Below, piece after piece: positions 16,721-24,785 of a stretch of 64,000 nucleotides of DNA (its first letter is position 1; each line of letters starts with the position of its first letter). The notes under the pieces are model-generated. The model was not told the origin of the DNA and ran no database searches. It was given only the letters and a program-made list of their open reading frames with translations. Source of the stretch: Sphingobacterium bovisgrunnientis (GTDB taxonomy: Bacteria; Bacteroidota; Bacteroidia; Sphingobacteriales; Sphingobacteriaceae); NCBI RefSeq assembly GCF_009829085.1, contig NZ_WUQY01000008.1, forward strand, positions 1-64,000, written 5' to 3'. Both the position numbers and the translations under genes were made by a program.

Positions 16721-17629
16721 TTATGGAATCAGTTCTATAGGATTATTAGTATTCTTAGATGGATTATAATTTTCATCATTCTTGATCGAAATTGATTTAA
16801 TACTAGCTAAACTAGACGAACCAGAAGAATTTGTTACTGAAGCTGGAGATGATGATTTAATTGTAAAAGCACCTGCTGACCCCGAATTGCCAGCAACGAC
16901 CCTCCCGCTATTTCCTCCTCTAGACTGTATGTATCCATTGGGATTTTCAGCATACAATTTATCCAGCTTCTCCACCTCGGTAAGGGAAGCCTTCACTGCC
17001 TTTGCCGAAGGCTCTATCCGTTGTGTCGTTTCTCCTTCTATCAATTCAAAACCATCAAATTCAAATATCACCTCATTTTTAATATCATTAGCAGCGAGTA
17101 TTAAGCCTGGTAATCCGTGCAATTTCCAAGGACCAAATGGAAAGGGTAATTCAGAAGCAAACCATACTTCGTAAGTTCTACCCTTAAAAGTAGTAATTGC
17201 CTTTTGGCAATTATAGCCACCTATTTCTTTTGTCTCATCTTGAATATCCCATTCCATCTCAGGATAGGTGTCTTCTAATAAATATTCATCTGAAACTATT
17301 CTAAAAATATGTTGTAGATTTTTCTTATCTATATCCAATACATAAGCAGATTTTGCTGGCGTAAAGTTTCTATTGAAAATAATATTTCCATCAAAAGAAG
17401 GACTAGACATTTTTTCCTTTAAGGAAGCATTAAATTTTTCGTTAGAAACACTTGTGTAGTAACTGCTGTGTTTCCCAAGAAAAGTCGATACTTCATCACG
17501 TGTAAATTTATCACGTTGCGTGGTATCGTTCATATGTTTAAAAACATAATTGATTTTTGCAATTGGTGTTTCTTGTGCTATTGATTGTAAACAAAACACC
17601 AATAAAAACGAAAGAATTGAAAGTCTCAT
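16721..17629 (-). CDS. GLPGLI family exported protein, copy 1
   Basis: 302 residues with a signal peptide (1-18). The family signature 'GPWKLHGLPGLI' appears near residue 173, preceded by 'GYNCQKAITTFKGRTYEVWF'. The C-terminal 60-70 residues are rich in Gly and Ser, an extension that the downstream paralog lacks. GLPGLI proteins are uncharacterised exported proteins of Bacteroidota that co-occur with TonB receptors. It lies 6 bp upstream of the receptor gene and 47 bp after its paralog, probably one transcript. Confidence 0.9.
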   Translation of the reverse strand: MRLSILSFLLVFCLQSIAQETPIAKINYVFKHMNDTTQRDKFTRDEVSTFLGKHSSYYTSVSNEKFNASLKEKMSSPSFDGNIIFNRNFTPAKSAYVLDIDKKNLQHIFRIVSDEYLLEDTYPEMEWDIQDETKEIGGYNCQKAITTFKGRTYEVWFASELPFPFGPWKLHGLPGLILAANDIKNEVIFEFDGFELIEGETTQRIEPSAKAVKASLTEVEKLDKLYAENPNGYIQSRGGNSGRVVAGNSGSAGAFTIKSSSPASVTNSSGSSSLASIKSISIKNDENYNPSKNTNNPIELIP

Positions 17630-17676
17630 AATTATACGATTTACTATTTAATCGTAATACTACGAATTATTAGTAA

Positions 17677-18543
17677 TTATTGCAAGTTTTTTCTTTCAGT
17701 TAATTCAATTGGATTGTTAGTTTTAAAAGAAGGTTTGTAATCATCTTCATTACTTAAATCAAATCTATGTAGAGAATAATCAATCCCAAGAAATTCATTA
17801 CCAATATTCATTCTTCCTGAGTTTTGTAAGGATTGAAAATAGGTGCCTTGATCTTCATTAAAGGCTTTTCTTATCTTCTCAATTTCAGATGGATTAGACT
17901 TTATCACGTAAAATGGAATTTCTACCCGAGAATCATCATCAAGTTTTTCAAAACCATTATATTCGAATTTTACTTCTCTTTTATCATCATATGCTTCTAA
18001 TATAAGTCCTGGTAAGCTATGAAGTTTCCATGGTCCAAAAGGAAATGGTAATTCTGTCGTAAACCAAGCTTCATACGTTCTTCCTTTGAATAGTGTAATG
18101 GCTTTCTGACAGGTGTAACCACCAATTTCTTTTGTTTCTTCTAAAATTTCCCAGTTTTGCTCCTCTAGAGGAACTTTATAAGTAAATGCATCAAATGATG
18201 ATGATATAGCTTCCACCTTATCCATCTCTTTACTCTCTTTATTAATTAAATAGAATTCCTTGATTGCTGTCGTAGTAAACTTGAGAACTATATGCCCTGT
18301 AAAATCTGCTAAAGCTTTTTGTGCAGCAATGTCCTTTTGAATAATAACATCACTATAGGTTGTATAGTAAGAAGAATTTTTACTTAAATAAGTAACTACT
18401 TTATCTCGTAACGGTTGATCTTTGTGATTTGAATCGTTAATGTGATAAAAACTATAATGAACTTTAGCTAATGCTTTTTCTTGCGCATTAGTAATGAGAA
18501 CAGAGGCAAAGAAATAAAAGAGAATAAAATAGTAATATCTCAT
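17677..18543 (-). CDS. GLPGLI family exported protein, copy 2
   Basis: 288 residues with a signal peptide (1-20, TNAQ). It is a clear paralog of the next gene: it shares 'KNSSYYTTYSD'-like, 'GGYTCQKAI', 'FKGRTYEAWF' and 'PFGPWKLHSLPGLI' blocks and the end 'TNNPIEL'. The signature reads SLPGLI instead of GLPGLI. It is the first gene of the GLPGLI-GLPGLI-TonB receptor unit. The upstream 178 bp (18544-18721) shows no feature. Confidence 0.9.
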   Translation of the reverse strand: MRYYYFILFYFFASVLITNAQEKALAKVHYSFYHINDSNHKDQPLRDKVVTYLSKNSSYYTTYSDVIIQKDIAAQKALADFTGHIVLKFTTTAIKEFYLINKESKEMDKVEAISSSFDAFTYKVPLEEQNWEILEETKEIGGYTCQKAITLFKGRTYEAWFTTELPFPFGPWKLHSLPGLILEAYDDKREVKFEYNGFEKLDDDSRVEIPFYVIKSNPSEIEKIRKAFNEDQGTYFQSLQNSGRMNIGNEFLGIDYSLHRFDLSNEDDYKPSFKTNNPIELTERKNLQ

Positions 18544-18721
18544 AATGAAAGGTTATAAATAAAATAGTTAATATAATGATGCTTTTATTGAAGCATTTCC
18601 ATAATATAACGATTCATAAAAGGAATTATTTTAATTAACTACTAAGTTTTAGTAAAAATACGATTTTTTAGTAGGCGACATCAATGCTATTAGATTAAAA
18701 ATCGAGAGGAAAAATTATCCT

Positions 18722-19630
18722 CTATGCTGTAAGCCATTCGATAGCAATTCCGTCCTTTTCCATCTTTCGAAAATATGTCATCTGTCTTTTCGCATAGCGA
18801 TGGATTTCGGTCTCTAGTTTTTTCACAAAATTATCGTAAGATATCTTCCCTTTGAGGTAGTATGAGATATACTTGTATTCCAACCCGTAATATTCGAGTT
18901 CATCATGCGTTATTCCGCGCTCCAAAAGATCTTTAACCTCAGCGATCATACCTTCATCCAAACGCCGTAGCAGACGCTTACTAATTCGTTCACGGCGAGT
19001 TTCGACAGGGGGATTTAAGCCTAATATCTTATAACGGTATGATTTCGCAATAGTAAAATCGTATTCTGGATTTGCTTCTAGAAATCTACAAATTTCAATA
19101 GCTCTAATCATTCGCTTTCGGGAAGAAAAATCAATTTGAAAATTAGATGGGATGGACTCTTCATTTAATAGAATTTGAATTTCTTCCTTGTTAAGTGATT
19201 CCAATTCACTACGCAATTGCAAATCAACGGGAATTTGCGTGTAAGGTTTAGCATGTAAAAGGCTTTGAATATAAAAACCTGTACCACCACAGACTATCAC
19301 ACGTTTTCCGCGTTGAATAATATCGTAATAACTATCTTCAAAATCTTTCAAAAACAAATCGATATTATACCTTTCTCCAGGCTCTAGAGTATTTATTAAG
19401 TGATATGGAATATCTTGGTATTCGGCCAAATCCTTGCCCGTACCTATATCCATATGCCGATAAACTTGACGTGAATCTGCCGAAATAATTTCAGCATTGA
19501 TATGTTTTGCAATTTCTACAGCAAGTTTGGTTTTGCCGCTGGCCGTTGGGCCAAGAATTATTAATAAATCTTCAGGAAGAAGTTGAGCATCTTCCTGAAG
19601 ATCTTTTATAATTTTTGAAGTGTTTATCAC
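18722..19630 (-). CDS. miaA: tRNA dimethylallyltransferase
   Basis: 302 residues. MiaA prenylates A37 of tRNAs that read UNN codons. The P-loop 'GPTASGKT' is at 27-34, followed by 'ISADSRQVYRHMDIGTGK' and 'VCGGTGFYIQSL', all family blocks. A GTG start overlaps the end of the upstream oxidoreductase gene by 4 bp. No better start lies between that point and the P-loop, although the 26-residue leader is a little long. The MiaE-like hydroxylase at 27253 would act later on the same base. Confidence 0.95.
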   Translation of the reverse strand: MINTSKIIKDLQEDAQLLPEDLLIILGPTASGKTKLAVEIAKHINAEIISADSRQVYRHMDIGTGKDLAEYQDIPYHLINTLEPGERYNIDLFLKDFEDSYYDIIQRGKRVIVCGGTGFYIQSLLHAKPYTQIPVDLQLRSELESLNKEEIQILLNEESIPSNFQIDFSSRKRMIRAIEICRFLEANPEYDFTIAKSYRYKILGLNPPVETRRERISKRLLRRLDEGMIAEVKDLLERGITHDELEYYGLEYKYISYYLKGKISYDNFVKKLETEIHRYAKRQMTYFRKMEKDGIAIEWLTA

Positions 19631-20799
19631 ACCACAAATTTAGTCCATTTTTCGTTACTTTCGTTGCTTTTTACTACAGTATCAATAAATGCCATACCTC
19701 TTACCCCATCAGCTACTGTAGGGAAATCTAATTGTTCAGGAGTCGGTGTTTTACCTTCATTTTTCGCTGAAACTGTTAACGCAAAATTGCGGTAAATATT
19801 TCCAAAAGACTCTAACAATCCTTCAGGGTGACCTGCAGGAATACGCGTATTATGCGTTGCAAAAGAACTTAAAGTATACGGATCTGCATAATTATTTCCA
19901 GTACGATAAATTTGACGTGGAATATCCAACATTTTAACAATTAAATTATTTGGATCTTCATTTGCCCACTCCAAACCACCTTTTTCTCCATAAATACGTA
20001 TACGAACTGCATTTTCTTCACCGGCACAGATTTGCGAAGCCATCAAAACTCCCTTTGCGCCGTCATTGAAACGTAATAACACATTACCATCATCATCCAA
20101 CACACGTCCTTCTACAAATGAAGTTAAATCAGCACACACCTCTTGTATACGCAATCCTGTAACGTATTCCGCCAAATGCGCGGCATGCACACCAATATCA
20201 CCCATCGCTAGAGATTTACCCGAACGCTTTGGATCTGTACGCCATGCAGCACCAGCATTACCTTCACGCTCTGTTAATCGGCTTAACCATCCTTGCGGAT
20301 ATTCAACGACTACCTTACGAATCTTACCAAAATGACCCGCAGCAACCATCGCTTTTGCTTGTTTTACCATCGGATAACCTGAATACGTATGAGTCAAACA
20401 CAAAGTACGACCAGTGCGTTCTACAATCTCTTGTAAAGATTTCGCTTCTTCCAGTGAAACTGTAATTGGCTTTTCTATAACCACGTCAAAACCCGCTTCT
20501 AAAGCTAACTTGGCAGGATCATAATGTAAAAAATTAGGTGTAACAATAGTCAAGAAATCCATACGTTCGCCTTCTGGAAGTTGCGCTTCTTTTTCAATCA
20601 TCGTTTGATAGTCAGGATATACCCTGTCATCAGCCACAAATAAATCGCGACCAGATTGAATAGAAATTTCTTGATTAACACTAAATGCACCACAAACCAA
20701 CTCAATTTTGCCGTCCATGAATGCTGCTATACGGTGTACTGCTCCGATGAAGGCGTCATTTCCTCCACCCACCATACCCATGCGTAGTTTTCTCTTCAT
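19627..20799 (-). CDS. Gfo/Idh/MocA family oxidoreductase
   Basis: 390 residues. It has a Rossmann start 'MGMVGGGNDAFIGAVHR', the conserved 'IEKPIT' motif near 132 and 'GDIGVHAAH' around 208, where the catalytic His is expected. The family uses NAD(P) on sugars, inositols and their keto derivatives. There is no signal peptide, so it is cytosolic. It overlaps miaA by 4 bp. The sugar isomerase/epimerase at 22294 and the GMC pair at 24786-27161 suggest oxidation and isomerisation of a sugar or glycoside. The substrate is not predictable from sequence alone. Confidence 0.9.
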   Translation of the reverse strand: MKRKLRMGMVGGGNDAFIGAVHRIAAFMDGKIELVCGAFSVNQEISIQSGRDLFVADDRVYPDYQTMIEKEAQLPEGERMDFLTIVTPNFLHYDPAKLALEAGFDVVIEKPITVSLEEAKSLQEIVERTGRTLCLTHTYSGYPMVKQAKAMVAAGHFGKIRKVVVEYPQGWLSRLTEREGNAGAAWRTDPKRSGKSLAMGDIGVHAAHLAEYVTGLRIQEVCADLTSFVEGRVLDDDGNVLLRFNDGAKGVLMASQICAGEENAVRIRIYGEKGGLEWANEDPNNLIVKMLDIPRQIYRTGNNYADPYTLSSFATHNTRIPAGHPEGLLESFGNIYRNFALTVSAKNEGKTPTPEQLDFPTVADGVRGMAFIDTVVKSNESNEKWTKFVV

Positions 20800-20844
20800 T
20801 ATATATTTAGTTTATATTGACTTTTCTAATTTAACAAAAACTTA

Positions 20845-21588
20845 TCAGAGATAAAGCTTCAATTTTATACTGCCGCTATTTTTTATAATATAATCATAAT
20901 TTTCTTCGTCTGCTGCATAATTCAATCTTTTGCCATCTTTTACTTTAAACGTTTGTCTATCCGTAATATTTTCGACCTGAAAACCAATAGTTTCCAAAGA
21001 AGATTGTTGGCTCCAATCACGATCTGCGTATGTCATAATATCATTGGGTTTGAAATCTTTGAAAAATGCCTTTATCAACTTTGAAATACCTCCAGTTACC
21101 AAAAAATCGGTTTTATGACAAAATCGAATAAGTTCAAATGAGCGGTAGTCTTCACTAATTTCATGCAAAATCCTTCCACCACTAAATACCGCAACACTTA
21201 CCAATTCTCCTTTATAAAATAATCCATAACGATATTTGCCAACCATCGGACCATTTATATGATTTTCTTCCAAAAAATCCAACGTCACCTTTTTATCTAT
21301 ACGAGCTACCACTGTTTCACGTGCATATAGACGTTTTCCTTTCCCTATCATTCCTATCAGTCGTTTTAAGACCTTTTGATAAGAATGAATTAATACATCT
21401 ATATCCAGATGAATTGTTTTTAACTCCTCTTCTATATTCAGACGAGAAGAATGCGGTAGATAAATTAGCAAAAGAAATTTTGAGGTACGGATACGAATAA
21501 TATGCTCTTCAAAAGTTAAATTTTCTACTATTCCTTCATCTCGAAGATCCGCAATCAACCGCTCCACCTCAGGTAAATCTTTCTGCAT
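20845..21588 (-). CDS. Uncharacterised cytosolic protein
   Basis: About 247 residues from the ATG at 21588 ('MQKDLPEVERLIADL'). The frame runs further upstream, but the extension crosses the def promoter region and looks non-coding. The central and C-terminal parts ('YGLFYKGELVSVAVFSGGR', 'FELIRFCHKTDFLVTGGISKL', 'DIMTYADRDWSQQSSLETIGF') recall the C-terminal domain of phage-type putative endonucleases that carry E-L-x-R-F, G-G-x-S-K-L and Y-x-D-R-x-W-S motifs. I cannot name the family with certainty. It is divergent from def and has no membrane segments. Confidence 0.75.
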   Translation of the reverse strand: MQKDLPEVERLIADLRDEGIVENLTFEEHIIRIRTSKFLLLIYLPHSSRLNIEEELKTIHLDIDVLIHSYQKVLKRLIGMIGKGKRLYARETVVARIDKKVTLDFLEENHINGPMVGKYRYGLFYKGELVSVAVFSGGRILHEISEDYRSFELIRFCHKTDFLVTGGISKLIKAFFKDFKPNDIMTYADRDWSQQSSLETIGFQVENITDRQTFKVKDGKRLNYAADEENYDYIIKNSGSIKLKLYL

Positions 21589-21639
21589 AGGGTTAAAAAT
21601 ACAAAAATTTTTCGTCCCTGTCTTATTATAAATAATTGG

Positions 21640-21647
21640 TAACTTTG
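21640..21647 (+). promoter_or_regulatory. def promoter -7 element
   Basis: TAACTTTG, 20 bases before the def ATG. No good -33 TTTG was found. Confidence 0.5.
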
Positions 21648-21667
21648 CGGACTGAATATTTAGAAGA

Positions 21668-22255
21668 ATGAAATTACCCATAGTAGCATACGGAGATCCT
21701 GTACTGAGAAAAAAAGCAGAAGAGATTGATGAGGATTACCCAAATTTGAAAGAATTGATTGACAACATGTTCGAAACCATGTACGCGGCACGTGGTGTCG
21801 GACTTGCAGCTCCGCAAATAGGGCTACCAATTCGATTATTTGTTGTGGATGGCTCACCTTTTGGCGAAGATGATGAGGATGGTGAAGGCGACCCAACGGT
21901 TAAAGATTTCAAAAAAGTTTTTATAAACCCTATCATAGTTCAAGAATCTGGTGAAAAATGGGCATTCAATGAAGGTTGTCTTTCTATTCCAGATGTGACA
22001 GAAGATGTACTACGCCACTCTAATGTGTTGATCAACTATTTAGATGAAAATTTCGAAGAACACGAAATTGAATTGACGAGTCTGGCTGCTCGTATTGTAC
22101 AACACGAATACGATCATATCGAAGGTAAATTATTCGTGGATAAAATTGGTCCTTTGAAAAAAGCAATGTTAAAAAGTAGATTAGATTCTATTTCTAAAGG
22201 ATTAATCCGTGTAAGCTATAAAATGAAGTTTCCTTTCCAAAAGAAAGGTAGATAA
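21668..22255 (+). CDS. def: Peptide deformylase
   Basis: 195 residues. It removes the N-formyl group from nascent proteins and is metal-dependent. All three motifs are intact: 'GVGLAAPQ' (43-50), 'EGCLSIP' (102-108, Cys metal ligand) and 'QHEYDH' (145-150, with HExxH). An acidic insertion of about 12 residues rich in Asp, Glu and Gly lies between motifs I and II. It is monocistronic, ended by the strong hairpin at 22254-22294. Confidence 0.97.
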   Translation: MKLPIVAYGDPVLRKKAEEIDEDYPNLKELIDNMFETMYAARGVGLAAPQIGLPIRLFVVDGSPFGEDDEDGEGDPTVKDFKKVFINPIIVQESGEKWAFNEGCLSIPDVTEDVLRHSNVLINYLDENFEEHEIELTSLAARIVQHEYDHIEGKLFVDKIGPLKKAMLKSRLDSISKGLIRVSYKMKFPFQKKGR

Positions 22256-22294
22256 AAAGATAAGGCTCACTTTAAATGTGAGCCTTATCTTTTT
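22254..22294. terminator. Bidirectional terminator between def and the isomerase gene
   Basis: A perfect 17-bp stem AAAAAGATAAGGCTCAC / GTGAGCCTTATCTTTTT with a 7-nt loop. A-tracts and T-tracts flank both sides, so it ends both convergent genes. Confidence 0.9.
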
Positions 22295-23349
22295 TAGGAT
22301 AACCCTAATATTTCTTTATTGAATTTGGCGTCAGCACCTGTAGAAGCAAAGTCATCAAAAGCCTTATCCGTCACTCGGATGATATGATCCTGAATGAATT
22401 TAGAACCTTCTGTTGCGCCATCAATTTGATTTTTGATACAGCACTCCCACTCCATCACAGCCCAACCATCGTAGCCATACTGTGTTAATTTACTAAAGAT
22501 AGTTTTAAAATCTACCTGACCATCGCCCGGAGAACGGTAACGACCAGCACGATTTAACCAAGATTGGTACCCGCCAAAAGTTCCTTGTCTCCCTGTAGGG
22601 TTAAACTCCGAATCTTTTACGTGGAAAGCTTTGATACGCTCGTGGTAAAAATCTATATATTGGATATAATCCAGTTGTTGTAATACAAAATGCGATGGAT
22701 CATACAATAGACACGCTCTTGGGTGATTATTTACTTTTTCCAAAAACATTTCATATGTAACCCCATCAAACAAGTCTTCACCTGGATGAATTTCATAGCA
22801 TACATCTACACCAGCTTCGTCAAAAGCATTCAAAATCGGCGTCCAGCGACGAGCTAACTCTGTAAATGCTTCATCTACTAATCCTTCGGGACGCTGTGGC
22901 CAAGGATGAAAATATTGCCACAATAATGATCCACTAAAAGTCGCATGCGCATTCAAACCTAAATTTTGAGAAGCTTTTGCCGCATAAATCATCTGCTGTG
23001 TAGCCCATTCTGTACGTGCTTTTGGATTATTGCGGTATTGCTCTGGCGCGAAAGCATCAAATAACTTATCATAAGCCGGATGCACAGCCACCAATTGACC
23101 TTGTAAATGTGTAGACAACTCTGTGATTTCTAAGCCAATTTCTTGCAACTTACCTTTATACTCGTCAGCATACGTTTTACTTTCTGCTGCCTTTTGTAAA
23201 TCAAAATATGTTGGGTCATTTGTAGGAATTTGCAATCCAACAAAATCTAATGATTTTGCCCACTTTGCAATATTCTCAATGGAATTAAACGGCTCTTGAT
23301 CGGAGATAAATTGTGCTATAAATATACCCGGTCCTTTAATTGTTTTCAT
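22294..23349 (-). CDS. Sugar phosphate isomerase/epimerase (AP endonuclease-type TIM barrel)
   Basis: 351 residues from 'MKTIKGPGIFIAQF'. The frame is open upstream, but that extension reads as non-coding. 'CYEIHPGEDL', 'LLYDPSHF', 'KAFHVKDSEF' and 'VMEWECC' carry the Glu, Asp, His and Glu metal ligands typical of xylose-isomerase-like TIM barrels. The protein is cytosolic. Genes of this kind accompany Gfo/Idh/MocA dehydrogenases, as here, and probably process keto-sugars or inositol-like compounds. The exact substrate is unknown. Confidence 0.88.
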   Translation of the reverse strand: MKTIKGPGIFIAQFISDQEPFNSIENIAKWAKSLDFVGLQIPTNDPTYFDLQKAAESKTYADEYKGKLQEIGLEITELSTHLQGQLVAVHPAYDKLFDAFAPEQYRNNPKARTEWATQQMIYAAKASQNLGLNAHATFSGSLLWQYFHPWPQRPEGLVDEAFTELARRWTPILNAFDEAGVDVCYEIHPGEDLFDGVTYEMFLEKVNNHPRACLLYDPSHFVLQQLDYIQYIDFYHERIKAFHVKDSEFNPTGRQGTFGGYQSWLNRAGRYRSPGDGQVDFKTIFSKLTQYGYDGWAVMEWECCIKNQIDGATEGSKFIQDHIIRVTDKAFDDFASTGADAKFNKEILGLS

Positions 23350-23482
23350 AACTGTTAGTTTACGATTTAAATCTTTATTGATAGAAACTAAAAATAAGGT
23401 AAAATTTGTTGGTATAAAAATTGTTCGGCAAATGAATAGTAAAATTCTGATTATTTTACTTCTATTCTTACAATCAAGCACA

Positions 23483-24706
23483 CTAATCGTGTGCTTTTTT
23501 ATTTTTTTCTTCTATCCAAAGTGACATATATTTTGTAGCATTCATTTGTTGTTGCAATAATATCTCACTTATAAAATGTTTCTTCCTAATCGCATGTAAG
23601 TTTGTCTTATAATGGTTAACCATTTCTACCATCTCTTCCGAATAAGAAGTATTTGCAATATCTGCATTAAACATCTCGAAACCTATATGTTGCTTTTCCT
23701 TCCACAGCTGTTCATCTCTATAAAGAAGAGCACATTTTTCTATAAAATCTGACTTATCATCTGTAATAAAACCATTCCAATTAGATTCTGTCATGGATTC
23801 TGCCCCTACACGTGTAGTAATAGAAGGAGTTCCTGAAGCCATAGCGTCAACAAATTTTCCTTTAGCTCCTGCGCCAAATGGAATTGGCGCAATCATAACG
23901 CGGTATTGCGCAACCGTGTTACGCGCATCCTCTGCTCTACCTTTTACTAAAAAGTGCTCTTTAGGATTATGTAATTGCAAAACTTTCTCCGACGCATAAG
24001 CACCATAGATATGCAATTCAGCCAATGGGCATTTTTTCCGAAGAATTGGCCAAATTTCCTTTTTTAGTATTTCTACTGTTTTAAAATTAGGCTCATGAAT
24101 AAAATTGCCAATAAATACAAAATCCTTTCTTTTTCCGAAACCAGGTAAATTCACCATGTAATCTTCGATAAGCGATTCTTCTTGGAATGGAATATAAAGC
24201 AATTTATTATTAGGTATGTTAAATTGTTCCGATAGCAATTGCATTTCCACTTTTGAGATAATTAATGATATATCCGAACGTAAGATCGACGCTAATTCGC
24301 GCTTTGCTGTAGGCGAATGATAATCTACTTCCTTATTTTTCTTATAAGCTTCTTGACGAGCCAATCGCACAAAGTGCAAATCTTCTGTATCTAATATGCG
24401 TAACGCATCTGGACAATGCTCAGCTATTCGCCAGCCATATTGCTCCTCTACCATGAAGCGATCGAAGACAACAATGTCAGGTAATAAATTTTTTACAAAG
24501 TCATCAAAGGAAGAATCATTCAAAAAAATGGACTTTTCTTGAACGCCTAAAGAGGACAAGTCAGCACTGTGAATTGACTTCATCGCTGCTGAAGCAAAGA
24601 AAACCTCACTTATTTTGCTAAAACATTTTATCAAGTGCAAAATCCGCCATCCTGCCGCTGATGATGTTGGCTCAGGCCAAACTAATCCGATGAATAAAAT
24701 TTTCAA
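23483..24706 (-). CDS. Glycosyltransferase, GT-B fold (family 4-like)
   Basis: 407 residues. It has an N-terminal 'FIGLVWPEPTSSAAGWRI' loop and a C-terminal Rossmann half with 'FVFIGNFIHEPN', 'LHIYGAYASEKV', 'IAPIPFGAGAKGKFVDAMASGTPSITTRVGAE', the donor-binding pattern of GT4-like enzymes. It probably transfers a sugar to a surface glycan. The acceptor is unknown and no polysaccharide cluster is nearby. The stop codon lies in the loop of a GC-rich hairpin (23476-23496). Confidence 0.85.
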   Translation of the reverse strand: MKILFIGLVWPEPTSSAAGWRILHLIKCFSKISEVFFASAAMKSIHSADLSSLGVQEKSIFLNDSSFDDFVKNLLPDIVVFDRFMVEEQYGWRIAEHCPDALRILDTEDLHFVRLARQEAYKKNKEVDYHSPTAKRELASILRSDISLIISKVEMQLLSEQFNIPNNKLLYIPFQEESLIEDYMVNLPGFGKRKDFVFIGNFIHEPNFKTVEILKKEIWPILRKKCPLAELHIYGAYASEKVLQLHNPKEHFLVKGRAEDARNTVAQYRVMIAPIPFGAGAKGKFVDAMASGTPSITTRVGAESMTESNWNGFITDDKSDFIEKCALLYRDEQLWKEKQHIGFEMFNADIANTSYSEEMVEMVNHYKTNLHAIRKKHFISEILLQQQMNATKYMSLWIEEKNKKAHD

Positions 24707-24785
24707 AACTCGGGCTTTACTTAATGAATTTTTTATATATATTTATTTTACTAATACAAAAGTATAATAAAATATAAACCAAATA

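Noticed and set aside
21313..21328. parS-like TGTTTCACGTGC in the gene at 20845
   Set aside because: Only one half is conserved (12 of 16), it lies inside a coding sequence and it is 16 kb from the proposed origin. It is likely chance.
23350..23481. Upstream extension of the sugar isomerase by 44 residues
   Set aside because: The extension has a hydrophobic, low-complexity composition unlike the family, and the family N-terminus begins at 23349.
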